Positions 1-7,766 of a DNA stretch of 26,547 bases are shown here, piece by piece; the stretch's first letter is position 1; the number at the start of each line of letters is the position of its first letter. The translations under genes were made by a program, and so were the position numbers. This DNA is from an uncultured Blautia sp. GTDB taxonomy: Bacteria > Bacillota > Clostridia > Lachnospirales > Lachnospiraceae. Below the pieces are notes generated by a model. It worked only from the letters and a program-made list of their open reading frames with translations, searched no databases and was not told the origin of the DNA. Where the stretch lies: the NCBI GenBank assembly GCA_900547685.1, contig URHS01000035.1:1-26547 (forward strand), in the 5' to 3' direction.

Positions 1-1
1 A

Positions 2-1354
2 AAGATCACATTCCTGGATACACCGGGACATGAGGCGTTTACTGCAATGCGTATGCGTGGTGCAAATGCAACAGATATTGCAATCTTAGTAGTAGCAGCA
101 GATGACGGTGTTATGCCGCAGACAGTAGAAGCTATTAACCACGCAAAGGCTGCAGGGGTAGAGATTATTGTTGCAATTAACAAAATTGATAAACCAAGTG
201 CAAATATCGAGAGAGTAAAGCAGGAGTTATCCGAGTATGAATTAATTCCGGAAGATTGGGGCGGAAGCACCATTTTTGTTCCTGTTTCTGCTCATACAGG
301 TGAAGGAATTGACAGTCTTTTAGAAATGATTCTTTTAACTGCCGAAGTTGCAGAGCTGAAGGCAAATCCAAACAGAAGAGCAAGAGGGCTTGTTATTGAG
401 GCTGAGTTGGATAAAGGAAAAGGTCCTGTGGCAACAATTTTAGTACAGAAAGGAACATTACGTGTAGGTGATTCTATTGCAGCAGGAGCATGCTCAGGTA
501 AAGTTCGTGCTATGATTGATGATAAGGGCAGAAAAGTAAAAGAAGCAGGTCCTTCCACACCGGTTGAAATTTTGGGATTAAATGATGTACCAAATGCAGG
601 AGAGATTTTAGTCGTTACAGAAAATGACAAAGAAGCGAAGAATTTTGCAGCAACCTTTGTATCTGAAAATAAAAACCGTCTTCTGGAAGAAACAAAAGCA
701 AAAATGTCTCTGGACGATTTATTCAGCCAAATTCAGGCAGGTAATCTGAAAGAACTGCCATTGATTGTAAAAGCAGACGTACAGGGTTCTGTAGAAGCAG
801 TAAAACAGAGTCTTGTAAAACTTTCCAACGAAGAAGTTGTTGTAAAAGTAATTCATGGTGGTGTTGGTGCTATTAACGAATCTGACGTTACACTGGCAAG
901 TGCTTCAAATGCAATCATTATCGGATTTAACGTAAGACCGGATGCAACTGCAAAATCTGTCGCAGAGCAGGAAGGTGTTGATTTACGTCTGTATCGTGTT
1001 ATTTATCAGGCAATTGAAGATGTAGAAGCCGCTATGAAGGGTATGTTGGATCCTGTATATGAGGAAAAGGTTATCGGTCATGCGGAAGTACGCCAGATCT
1101 TCAAGGCATCAGGCGTTGGAAATATTGCAGGTTCTTATGTGCTGGATGGTATTTTCCAGAGAAATTGCAAAGTACGTATCAGCAGAGAAGGCGAGCAGAT
1201 TTTTGAAGGCGAGCTGGCTTCTCTGAAACGTTTTAAAGATGACGTAAAAGAAGTAAAAGCAGGATATGAATGTGGTCTTGTATTTGAAGATTTCAACGAC
1301 ATCAAGGAAGAAGACAGAGTAGAAGCATATATTATGGTGGAAGTTCCAAGATAG
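2..1354 (+). CDS. infB: Translation initiation factor IF-2 (3' part, 5' end outside window)
   Basis: IF-2 is the GTPase that brings initiator fMet-tRNA to the 30S subunit and promotes 50S joining. The reading frame is open from base 2, so the gene starts upstream; the visible part is 450 residues. It opens at the G3 motif (DTPGHE, nt 17-34), followed by G4 (NKID, about nt 179-190) and the G5-like SAHTGEG. After the G domain come the beta-barrel domain II (about fragment residues 115-210), IF2 domain III (about 250-350) and the C1/C2 domains that bind fMet-tRNA, ending EAYIMVEVPR. An internal Met at nt 47 is not a start, because the conserved GTPase motif lies before it. It heads the rbfA-nrnA-truB-ribF series, a classic infB neighbourhood. 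Identification is secure. Confidence 0.97.
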   Translation, partial: KITFLDTPGHEAFTAMRMRGANATDIAILVVAADDGVMPQTVEAINHAKAAGVEIIVAINKIDKPSANIERVKQELSEYELIPEDWGGSTIFVPVSAHTGEGIDSLLEMILLTAEVAELKANPNRRARGLVIEAELDKGKGPVATILVQKGTLRVGDSIAAGACSGKVRAMIDDKGRKVKEAGPSTPVEILGLNDVPNAGEILVVTENDKEAKNFAATFVSENKNRLLEETKAKMSLDDLFSQIQAGNLKELPLIVKADVQGSVEAVKQSLVKLSNEEVVVKVIHGGVGAINESDVTLASASNAIIIGFNVRPDATAKSVAEQEGVDLRLYRVIYQAIEDVEAAMKGMLDPVYEEKVIGHAEVRQIFKASGVGNIAGSYVLDGIFQRNCKVRISREGEQIFEGELASLKRFKDDVKEVKAGYECGLVFEDFNDIKEEDRVEAYIMVEVPR

Positions 1355-1380
1355 AGCTTTTAGAAAGCGGAAAGGAAATC

Positions 1381-1767
1381 ATGAGAAAAAACAGTATTAA
1401 AAATACCCGTGTAAATGCAGAAGTTCAGCATGAACTGGCGAATTTAATTCGGGAAGGGATTAAAGACCCGAGAATTCATCCCATGACATCAGTAACAGCG
1501 GTGGAAGTGGCTCCGGATTTAAAAACATGCAGAGCCTATATCAGCGTTATGGGGAATGAGGAAGCGAAAAAAAATACCATTGCAGGCTTAAAAAGCGCAG
1601 AAGGATATATTCGCAGACAGCTTGCAAAAAATATTAATCTTAGAAATACTCCGGAAATTCGTTTTATTTTAGACGAATCTATTGAGTACGGTGTTGCAAT
1701 GTCAAAATTGATTGATGAAGTCACCGGAAAAGAGGAGGTGCAGGAAGATGGAGAAGATAACCAGTGA
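1381..1767 (+). CDS. rbfA: 30S ribosome-binding factor A
   Basis: RbfA is a small KH-fold protein that binds the 30S subunit near helix 1 of 16S rRNA during late maturation and cold adaptation. The product is 128 residues, normal for the family (about 115-130). It has the typical N-terminal segment (RVNAEVQHELANLIREGIKDPRI), the TSVTAVEVAPDLKTCRAYISV strand region, and the RFILDESIEYG motif near the C-terminus. The ATG follows an AAAGGA ribosome binding site and lies 26 bases after the infB stop, so co-transcription with infB is expected. Its last 20 bases overlap the start of nrnA, and the ribosome binding site of nrnA (AGGAGGTG, near 1733-1740) lies inside rbfA, which suggests translational coupling. 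Confidence 0.96.
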   Translation: MRKNSIKNTRVNAEVQHELANLIREGIKDPRIHPMTSVTAVEVAPDLKTCRAYISVMGNEEAKKNTIAGLKSAEGYIRRQLAKNINLRNTPEIRFILDESIEYGVAMSKLIDEVTGKEEVQEDGEDNQ

Positions 1768-2710
1768 GTTAACAGGGATTAAAACAGCAGCCATTGCCGG
1801 TCATGTAAGACCGGACGGTGACTGCGTAGGTTCCTGTATGGGATTATACTTATATTTGAAGGAAAATTATCCGGAAATTGAGGCAGACGTATATCTGGAG
1901 GAAGTAAAAGAGGGATTTTCTTTTCTAAATTCTATCCATGAGGTGAAAAACCAGTTGGATGAAAATAAGATATACGATGTGATATTTATTCTGGATACCA
2001 GCGTGAAAGACAGGATAGGCGTGGTAGCACCAGCGTTAGATACTGCAAAGAAAACGATTTGTATTGACCATCATATCAGCAATACAGGTTTTGCAGATAT
2101 TGATGTGATTTGTCCTTCGGCTAGTTCGGCTTCAGAACTTTTGTATACACTTTTAGAAGAAGAAAAAGTAACAAAAAGCTGCGCAGAAGCTATTTATACA
2201 GGAATTGTCAATGATACAGGAGTTTTCCAGTATTCCTGTACAACGCCGCAAACCATGAAAATTGCAGCAAAACTTATGGAAACCGGGATTGATTTTTCCA
2301 AAATTGTAGATCAGGCATTTTATGAGAAGACCTATGTACAAAATCAAATTTTAGGCAGATGTCTCATGGAAAGTATTTTGGTTCTTGACGGAAAATGTAT
2401 CATCGGAAGCATTCGTAAAAAAGATATGGAATTTTATCATGTTACGCCTAAGGATTTAGATGGAATTGTGCAGCAACTGCGTGTGACAAAGGGAGTAGAG
2501 GTTGCAATTTTCCTCTATGAAATGAAGACTCAGGAATTTAAAGTAAGTCTGCGTTCAAATGGCAAAGTAGATGTAAATGAAGTAGCATCTTATTTTGGCG
2601 GAGGAGGTCATGTCCTTGCAGCAGGATGTATTTTATGCGGTTCTGTTTACGATGCCATGAATAATTTGCTGCGTGCCATTGAAAAACAATTATTGAAAGA
2701 TGCGAATTAG
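1748..2710 (+). CDS. nrnA: DHH/DHHA1 phosphoesterase, NrnA-type oligoribonuclease / pAp phosphatase
   Basis: NrnA-type enzymes degrade 2-5 nt RNA oligomers and dephosphorylate pAp, finishing the RNA decay begun by PNPase and other exonucleases. At 320 residues the length is normal. The DHH domain shows HVRPDGD (residues about 19-25), an LDTS strand, the signature IDHH (about 106-109) and VNDTG (about 154). The DHHA1 domain carries GGGGH (about 284-288). The start at 1748 is chosen because AGGAGGTG lies 8-9 bases upstream; the frame is open back to an ATG at 1712, but that one has no good ribosome binding site. The gene overlaps rbfA by 20 bases and ends 2 bases before truB, so it belongs to the infB operon. 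A DHH gene at this position is common in Firmicutes. Confidence 0.93.
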   Translation: MEKITSELTGIKTAAIAGHVRPDGDCVGSCMGLYLYLKENYPEIEADVYLEEVKEGFSFLNSIHEVKNQLDENKIYDVIFILDTSVKDRIGVVAPALDTAKKTICIDHHISNTGFADIDVICPSASSASELLYTLLEEEKVTKSCAEAIYTGIVNDTGVFQYSCTTPQTMKIAAKLMETGIDFSKIVDQAFYEKTYVQNQILGRCLMESILVLDGKCIIGSIRKKDMEFYHVTPKDLDGIVQQLRVTKGVEVAIFLYEMKTQEFKVSLRSNGKVDVNEVASYFGGGGHVLAAGCILCGSVYDAMNNLLRAIEKQLLKDAN

Positions 2711-2712
2711 AA

Positions 2713-3609
2713 ATGAAAAACGGAATCATTAATGTTTATAAAGAAAAAGGCTATACCTCTCATGATGTGGTTGCAAAGCTTCGTGGAATTTTAAAACAGA
2801 AAAAAATCGGACATACAGGGACGTTGGACCCTGACGCAGAAGGTGTTTTGCCTGTATGTCTTGGAAAAGGTACAAAATTGTGTTCCTTACTGACAGATAA
2901 GAGAAAAAGCTATGAAGCAGTTCTGCATTTAGGTATAGAAACCGATACACAGGATATTTCAGGTAAAGTTTTGAAACAATGTCCTGTAGAAGTCTCTCCA
3001 TCTGAAGTGGAGGCTTGCATGGCAGGATTTGTAGGTGAGCAACAACAAATTCCACCTATGTATTCCGCATTAAAGGTACAGGGGAAGAAACTGTATGAGC
3101 TTGCCAGAGAAGGCGTTGAAATTGAACGCCGGCCACGACCGGTTACTTTTTATGAGATAGAAATTTTATCTATGGAGCTGCCTTTTGTGCGGTTTTCGGT
3201 AACTTGTTCAAAAGGGACGTATATTCGTACACTTTGTCATGACATTGGAGAAAAACTGGGATGTAAGGGATGTATGGAGAGTTTAATAAGAACACAGGTA
3301 GAGCGTTTTTCTATTGCAGACAGCTTGAAATTATCGCAGATAGAAGCACTTGTACAGGAAGGAAAGATTGATGAAAAAATTATTTCAGTAGAGGAGATGT
3401 TTTCTTCTTATCCGGCTTTTACTGCGCAGTCGTGTTTTGATAAAATGCTGCAAAATGGAAATCCTATTCCCTGTAAAGAAAAGTCTCTTGGAGAAAGAGT
3501 GCGTATGTATACCAGTAGTGGTATTTTTGTGGGAATTTACGAATGGAATGCTTTAAGACAGCAGTATAAACCGCTGACAATATTTTGTACCCCTCAGGAT
3601 TTTCAATGA
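2713..3609 (+). CDS. truB: tRNA pseudouridine(55) synthase
   Basis: TruB converts U55 in the T-loop of most tRNAs to pseudouridine. The product is 298 residues, standard for the family. The catalytic motif GHTGTLDPDAEG is at residues 33-44, with catalytic Asp39. The RKSYEAVLHLGIETDTQDISG segment, the PPMYSALKVQGKKLYELAREG motif (substrate-binding Tyr) and CSKGTYIRTL follow in the expected order, with a PUA-like C-terminal part. The ATG lies only 2 bases after the nrnA stop and no strong ribosome binding site is visible between them; GAAAGATG within the end of nrnA may serve. ribF follows after 15 bases. Confidence 0.96.
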   Translation: MKNGIINVYKEKGYTSHDVVAKLRGILKQKKIGHTGTLDPDAEGVLPVCLGKGTKLCSLLTDKRKSYEAVLHLGIETDTQDISGKVLKQCPVEVSPSEVEACMAGFVGEQQQIPPMYSALKVQGKKLYELAREGVEIERRPRPVTFYEIEILSMELPFVRFSVTCSKGTYIRTLCHDIGEKLGCKGCMESLIRTQVERFSIADSLKLSQIEALVQEGKIDEKIISVEEMFSSYPAFTAQSCFDKMLQNGNPIPCKEKSLGERVRMYTSSGIFVGIYEWNALRQQYKPLTIFCTPQDFQ

Positions 3610-3624
3610 GGCAAAGGAGAAATT

Positions 3625-4575
3625 ATGATTTATACAACAGAAGTACCTCATTTAAATCCCGGCATAAGGAGTGCAGTCACTTTAGGAAAGTTTGATGGAT
3701 TTCACAGAGGTCATCAAAAATTAGTGAAATGTATTAAACAAAAATCAGGTGAAAACTGTCGTACCATAATTTTTACTTTCGACTTATCCTGTAAAGCTTA
3801 TCAGAAGAAATGTACGCCAAAGCTACTTTTGACTTATGAGGAGAAAAGAGAAGTTGCAGAGGCATTGCATGCAGATATTTTAGCAGAATGTCCCTTTACA
3901 GAGGAATTGATGAATATGGAACCGGAAGCTTTTGTAAAAGAATATCTGGTGGACAGGCTGCATGCAGAATATTTGGCAATTGGTTCTGATTTTCGCTTTG
4001 GACATAACCGCAGCGGTACTCCACAGTTGCTTTTTGAACTGGGGAAAAGATATGGATTTACAGTAGAAATTATTGAAAAAGAAAAAGATGGTGAAAGAGA
4101 AATCAGTAGTACGTATATTCGGGAAGAATTAGCACAGGGGCGAATGGAAAAAGTGCAGGAATTGCTGGGATATCCTTATTTTATCAGAGGAGAAATTGTT
4201 CATGGCAGGCAACTTGGGAGAACTATTGGAGTTCCTACTGCAAACTTGATTCCCCCGTTAATGAAAAAACTTCCTCCAAATGGCGTCTATGTGACAAAGT
4301 CTTTCATTGGAGAAAAATCTTATTTTGGAATTACGAATGTAGGATATAAACCTACAGTAAAAGAAAATTTTATCGGAGTAGAAACTTATCTTTTTAATTG
4401 CAATGAGGATTTGTATGGGCAGGAAGCAGAAGTGCAGTTTTATAAATATTTGCGTCCTGAGAAAAGGTTCGGTTCTTTATCAGAATTAAAGACACAATTA
4501 GACATCGATGTAGAAACAGCTCGAGCTTTTTTTGAAAAAGAATATGGACAAGTGCCGGAACTTCGATTATCATAA
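3625..4575 (+). CDS. ribF: Bifunctional riboflavin kinase / FMN adenylyltransferase
   Basis: RibF phosphorylates riboflavin to FMN and adenylates FMN to FAD. The product is 316 residues. The N-terminal FAD-synthetase domain shows the nucleotidyltransferase motif LGKFDGFHRGH (about residues 20-30) and ISSTYIREEL (about 165-174). The C-terminal flavokinase domain has GRTIGVPTANL (about 198-208), NGVYVTK and GITNVGYKPT. The ribosome binding site AAAGGAG precedes the ATG, 15 bases after truB. The gene is followed at once by an AT-rich hairpin with a T-run, so the infB-to-ribF transcript probably ends at least partly here. No FMN riboswitch is visible, as expected for a housekeeping ribF in this operon. 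Confidence 0.96.
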   Translation: MIYTTEVPHLNPGIRSAVTLGKFDGFHRGHQKLVKCIKQKSGENCRTIIFTFDLSCKAYQKKCTPKLLLTYEEKREVAEALHADILAECPFTEELMNMEPEAFVKEYLVDRLHAEYLAIGSDFRFGHNRSGTPQLLFELGKRYGFTVEIIEKEKDGEREISSTYIREELAQGRMEKVQELLGYPYFIRGEIVHGRQLGRTIGVPTANLIPPLMKKLPPNGVYVTKSFIGEKSYFGITNVGYKPTVKENFIGVETYLFNCNEDLYGQEAEVQFYKYLRPEKRFGSLSELKTQLDIDVETARAFFEKEYGQVPELRLS

Positions 4576-4578
4576 AGT

Positions 4579-4605
4579 AAAGATTTTCTGAAAAAATCTT
4601 TTTTT
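4579..4605 (+). terminator. Rho-independent terminator after ribF
   Basis: AAAGATTTT and AAAATCTTT form a 9-bp AT-rich stem with a short loop, followed by TTTTT. It is weak because it lacks GC pairs. It ends only about 16 bases before the next ATG and no promoter is visible between them, so partial read-through into the Na/Pi cotransporter gene is likely. Confidence 0.65.
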
Positions 4606-4620
4606 ACGAAGGAGAGAAAA

Positions 4621-6255
4621 ATGAATATAGAAAACCTATTGTCGCTGATTGGCGGTCTTGGATTGTTTTTATATGGAATGACCGTTATGGGAGATAGTAT
4701 TGAAAAGGCAGCAGGAGCAAAGATGAGAAGTTTCCTTGACTTCTTTACTAAAAATCGTTTTATCGGTATGCTGTTTGGTATGCTTTTCTGCGCTATTGTA
4801 CAGTCATCAAGTGCAACAACGGTTATGGTAGTAAGCTTTGTAAATGCAGGACTGATGAATTTAGTTCAGGCAGCAGGGGTAATTATGGGTGCCAATGTAG
4901 GTACTACTATTACATCACAGTTGGTAGCATTTAACCTGTCTCAGGCAGCTCCGGTATTTTTAATGCTGGGTGTAATTATCACTATGTTCTGTAAAAATAA
5001 CAAAGTGAAACAGATTGGTGAAGTGGTATTAGGATTTGGTGTTTTATTTATGGGATTGTCTCTGATGTCAGGAAGCATGGAGGGAATGAAAGAATCTCCT
5101 TTTGTTGTGGATCTTCTTCATGGCATCAATAATCCGTTTTTGGGAATTCTCATCGGATTTATTATCACAGCAATTATACAGAGTTCCTCTGTTACAGTCA
5201 GTATTGTACTTTTAATGGCACAGCAGGGACTGTTACCTTTGTGGATATGCTTTTACATTATTTTAGGCTGTAATATTGGCTCTTGCACCACAGCACTGTT
5301 GGCAAGTATCAGCGGCAACAAAGATGCAAAGCGTGCGGCAATGATTCATTTTCTGTTTAATGTAATGGGAACAATTGTAATCGCAGCTATTCTGCTTCTG
5401 GGAGAAAGCTGGGTAGAAGCCGGAATTCGAAGAATTTCCGGTAACAATATCGGAAGATGTGTGGCCAATGCTCATACATTCTTTAAAGTTTTCCAGGTAA
5501 TTATTCTGTTCCCGTTTGCAAAATGGATTGTAAAACTTACATATTTATTTGTACCGGATAAAGCAGGTAAGGAAAAACAGGAAGGTTTCCAGCTGGAATA
5601 TATAGGTCCATCCAGTGTATTTTCACCGAATACTGCAGTAGTAGAGGTTATAAAGGAACTGGAACGTATGGGACATATTGCTGTAGAAAATTTGACAAAA
5701 GCCGTAAACGTTTTGATTAAACCGGACGATAAGGTAATACAGGAGGTTTATGAAACAGAGCAGAAGATTAATTATATGAACCATGCCATTACCGATTATC
5801 TGGTAAAAATCAGCCAAAGTACGTTGCCTATAGATGATATGAAAAATATAGGCGGACTGTTCCATGTGGTAAATGATATTGAGAGAATTGGAGATCACGC
5901 AGAAAATGCTGCAGACTCAGCAATATTGAGCAAAGAGAAAAATATTTCTTTTAGTAAAGAATCGGAAGAAGAACTTTTGGAAATGCTCAATCGAGTGATT
6001 AAAATTACTAATTATTCCATTGATATGTTTTCCAATAACAGTAAGGAACATCTTCAGGAAATTCTGGATCTGGAAAACAGCATTGACCAGATGGAAAGAG
6101 ATTTACAGGAAGCTCATGTGGAAAGATTGAAAAAGGGACAGTGCAGACAGGAAGCGGGAATGCTCTTCTCTGACATTATTTCAGGATTGGAAAGAGTGGC
6201 AGATCATGCTACGAATATTGCGTTCTCCATTTTAGATGAAGAACCGGAAGAATAA
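4621..6255 (+). CDS. Na+/phosphate cotransporter with C-terminal PhoU domain
   Basis: This is a NptA/YjbB-type sodium-dependent inorganic phosphate transporter of the cytoplasmic membrane. The 544 residues divide into an N-terminal membrane part (about 1-310) holding two inverted Na/Pi-cotransporter repeats and a C-terminal cytoplasmic PhoU-like helical domain (about 340-535). The repeats are marked by the duplicated motifs QSSSATT (about residue 61) and QSSSVT (about 187), each near a glycine-rich stretch (GANVGTT and GCNIGS). The PhoU part has paired helices containing IERIGDHAENAAD and LERVADHATNIAF, typical PhoU repeats. The ribosome binding site AAGGAGAG lies 5 bases upstream. It separates ribF from rpsO, which are adjacent in many relatives. 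Direction of transport (uptake or export) cannot be told from sequence. Confidence 0.92.
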   Translation: MNIENLLSLIGGLGLFLYGMTVMGDSIEKAAGAKMRSFLDFFTKNRFIGMLFGMLFCAIVQSSSATTVMVVSFVNAGLMNLVQAAGVIMGANVGTTITSQLVAFNLSQAAPVFLMLGVIITMFCKNNKVKQIGEVVLGFGVLFMGLSLMSGSMEGMKESPFVVDLLHGINNPFLGILIGFIITAIIQSSSVTVSIVLLMAQQGLLPLWICFYIILGCNIGSCTTALLASISGNKDAKRAAMIHFLFNVMGTIVIAAILLLGESWVEAGIRRISGNNIGRCVANAHTFFKVFQVIILFPFAKWIVKLTYLFVPDKAGKEKQEGFQLEYIGPSSVFSPNTAVVEVIKELERMGHIAVENLTKAVNVLIKPDDKVIQEVYETEQKINYMNHAITDYLVKISQSTLPIDDMKNIGGLFHVVNDIERIGDHAENAADSAILSKEKNISFSKESEEELLEMLNRVIKITNYSIDMFSNNSKEHLQEILDLENSIDQMERDLQEAHVERLKKGQCRQEAGMLFSDIISGLERVADHATNIAFSILDEEPEE

Positions 6256-6278
6256 AATACGTATAATATACAAAAGAT

Positions 6279-6309
6279 AAGCCTAAGGGAAAATTACCCT
6301 TGGGCTTTT
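6279..6309 (+). terminator. Rho-independent terminator after the Na/Pi cotransporter
   Basis: AGCCTAAGGG and CCCTTGGGCT pair over 10 bp (one G-U) around a 7-base loop, followed by TTTT. This is a strong, GC-containing hairpin. Confidence 0.88.
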
Positions 6310-6352
6310 ATCATTTCATATTTGGCGAAAAGCCTCGGGAAAGGGATATATT

Positions 6353-7117
6353 ATGCGAAATAAACAGAAATTTAAAATTTGGATGACAACGGCAGGACTT
6401 ATTTTATCAGGAATGTTTTTTAGAGAAAGTGATGTGTGGGCAGCACCAGAAAGACAACCGGAGAAAAATGGCGCTTATGCAGATGTAAATACATGTCTGA
6501 ATATTCGGACAGGAGCAGGTATGCAGCATCCGGTTTTGGCACAGCTTCCAAAAGATGGATATTGCGAAATTGAACGTTGGGAAGGTGACTGGTGTTACAT
6601 TACTTCAGATGAAATTTCAGGATATGTTTTTCGGGATTATCTGGAAACGGGATTTACAAAAGAAGAGTATTTAAAGGCGACCAATCAAAAGGAAATGAAA
6701 TATGCGTATTCTTTGCAGCAAAAGGAAAATGTAGCTGCATCTGCATCAATAGAAGGAAAACGGCAGGAAATAGTAGATTTTGCGCTTCAATTTGTAGGGA
6801 ATCCTTATGTATGGGGAGGAACCAGTCTGACAAATGGAGCAGACTGTTCCGGGTTTGTCCAAAGTGTCTATAAAAAATTTGGGATTTCACTTCCAAGAGT
6901 TGCATGTGATCAGGCCAATGCAGGAACTAAAATTTCCGTGGAAGAAGCTCTTCCGGGAGATTTGATTTTTTATTCCGATAACGGATATATTTATCATGTA
7001 GTCATGTATATCGGAGATGGAAAAGTAGTACATGCCAGCAGCTCAGCTTCGGGAATTAAAGTGTCTAATCTCTATCAGGCACATGCTGTAAGCGGAGCAC
7101 GATTTTTTATTTCATAG
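6353..7117 (+). CDS. Secreted SH3-NlpC/P60 cell-wall peptidase
   Basis: This is a probable gamma-D-glutamyl-diamino-acid endopeptidase that cuts peptidoglycan stem peptides outside the cell. It has 254 residues. Residues 1-31 look like a signal peptide (basic start, hydrophobic core, cleavage near VWAAPE). A bacterial SH3 domain spans about 40-97 (CLNIRTGAGMQHPVLAQL). The NlpC/P60 domain spans about 135-254 with the catalytic Cys165 in ADCSGF, His215 in YHVVMYIG and the third polar residue His227 in VHASS. The active site is therefore complete. No clear promoter lies in the 43 bases between the preceding terminator and the ATG, so expression may depend on read-through or on a promoter inside the upstream gene. 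A GGGAAAGGG ribosome binding site is present. Confidence 0.93.
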   Translation: MRNKQKFKIWMTTAGLILSGMFFRESDVWAAPERQPEKNGAYADVNTCLNIRTGAGMQHPVLAQLPKDGYCEIERWEGDWCYITSDEISGYVFRDYLETGFTKEEYLKATNQKEMKYAYSLQQKENVAASASIEGKRQEIVDFALQFVGNPYVWGGTSLTNGADCSGFVQSVYKKFGISLPRVACDQANAGTKISVEEALPGDLIFYSDNGYIYHVVMYIGDGKVVHASSSASGIKVSNLYQAHAVSGARFFIS

Positions 7118-7177
7118 GTATCATGTTGCTGAAGCAACCCGCCGTAGGCAGAGAATTCTTTTTTAAACAGAAATGTC

Positions 7178-7206
7178 TTTACAAGCAATGTGCAATATGC
7201 TATACT
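7178..7206 (+). promoter_or_regulatory. SigA-type promoter for rpsO
   Basis: TTTACA (7178-7183) and TATACT (7201-7206) are separated by exactly 17 bases. Transcription would start near 7213, giving a leader of about 87 bases before the rpsO ATG. Confidence 0.8.
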
Positions 7207-7221
7207 CAAAACGTTGAAATT

Positions 7222-7270
7222 AGCCGTAATTCAGAAATTGGAATCTCCAACCGTTCCTTAATTACCGGCG
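7222..7270 (+). promoter_or_regulatory. Structured rpsO leader RNA (candidate S15 autoregulatory site)
   Basis: GCCGTAATT (7223-7231) can pair with AATTACCGGC (7260-7269) with one bulge, enclosing a second hairpin TTGGA/TCCAA (7238-7250). The fold lies between the promoter and the ribosome binding site. S15 autoregulation through a 5' leader structure is known in several bacterial phyla, including Firmicutes. That this leader does the same is inferred from position and fold only. Confidence 0.5.
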
Positions 7271-7299
7271 ATTAGATTAAAATAATGGAGGAAAACAAA

Positions 7300-7566
7300 A
7301 TGATTTCTAAAGAAAAGAAACAGGCAATTATGGCAGAATATGCAAGAACACCAGGTGATACAGGTTCACCGGAAGTACAGGTAGCTGTATTAACAGCAAG
7401 AATTCAGGAGCTTACAGAGCACTTGAAAGTAAACCACAAAGATCATCATTCAAGACGTGGTCTTCTGAAAATGGTAGGTCAGAGACGTGGATTACTTGCA
7501 TATCTGAAAAAAACTGATATTGAAAGATACCGTTCTTTAATTGAGCGTTTAGGTCTTAGAAAATAA
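7300..7566 (+). CDS. rpsO: 30S ribosomal protein S15
   Basis: S15 is a primary 16S rRNA-binding protein of the 30S platform. The start at 7300 gives 88 residues, the normal mature family length. An ATG at 7285 is in frame, but it overlaps the ribosome binding site (GGAGG at 7287-7291), so it is rejected. Conserved features include the TGSPEVQVAVLTARI helix, the HLKVNHKDHHSRRGLL rRNA-binding loop and the final YRSLIERLGLRK. The gene has its own promoter and leader and is followed by a strong terminator, so it can be made as a single-gene transcript upstream of pnp. The rpsO-pnp order is widely conserved. Confidence 0.97.
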   Translation: MISKEKKQAIMAEYARTPGDTGSPEVQVAVLTARIQELTEHLKVNHKDHHSRRGLLKMVGQRRGLLAYLKKTDIERYRSLIERLGLRK

Positions 7567-7582
7567 TCAGAACCAGAGAACG

Positions 7583-7609
7583 GGGCGGAAAGTTTTCCGC
7601 CCTTTTTTT
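7583..7609 (+). terminator. Rho-independent terminator after rpsO
   Basis: GGGCGGAA pairs with TTCCGCCC around a 4-base loop and is followed by seven T residues. This is the strongest terminator in the window. pnp must either be read through it or use a promoter that I cannot clearly see in 7610-7671. Confidence 0.93.
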
Positions 7610-7671
7610 CACGCAAGGCACTGCGTATAAAAAGTGTCACGGATAGAATAGGCAGCAAAGAAATTCTGATA

Positions 7672-7723
7672 CCGAGACCACTGAAAAGAACATTTGAAAA
7701 AGTGTGTTTTTCAGTTGTTTCGG
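7672..7723 (+). promoter_or_regulatory. Long hairpin in the pnp 5' leader (candidate RNase III / PNPase control element)
   Basis: The arms 7672-7687 and 7708-7723 pair over 16 positions with one mismatch and one G-U. After a symmetric 2x2 internal loop, ACATTT (7690-7695) pairs with AAGTGT (7700-7705) under a GAAA tetraloop. No T-run follows, so it is not a terminator. In E. coli the pnp leader forms a long RNase III-cleaved stem used for PNPase autoregulation; the similarity here is in position and shape and is an inference. Confidence 0.6.
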
Positions 7724-7766
7724 ACAGGTTTTGCTGTTGAGTTAAATAGAAAAAGGAGACAAAAGT

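Noticed and set aside
177..630. Reverse-strand open frames across infB
   Set aside because: They overlap conserved IF-2 coding sequence and have no ribosome binding site or family features; the same applies to the other antisense frames across known genes.
7125..7138. GTTGC/GCAAC hairpin after the NlpC/P60 gene as a terminator
   Set aside because: Only 5 bp and no T-run directly after it; the TTTTTT is more than 20 bases further.
7285..7299. ATG at 7285 as the rpsO start
   Set aside because: It lies on the GGAGG ribosome binding site of the ATG at 7300, and the latter gives the family length of 88 residues.
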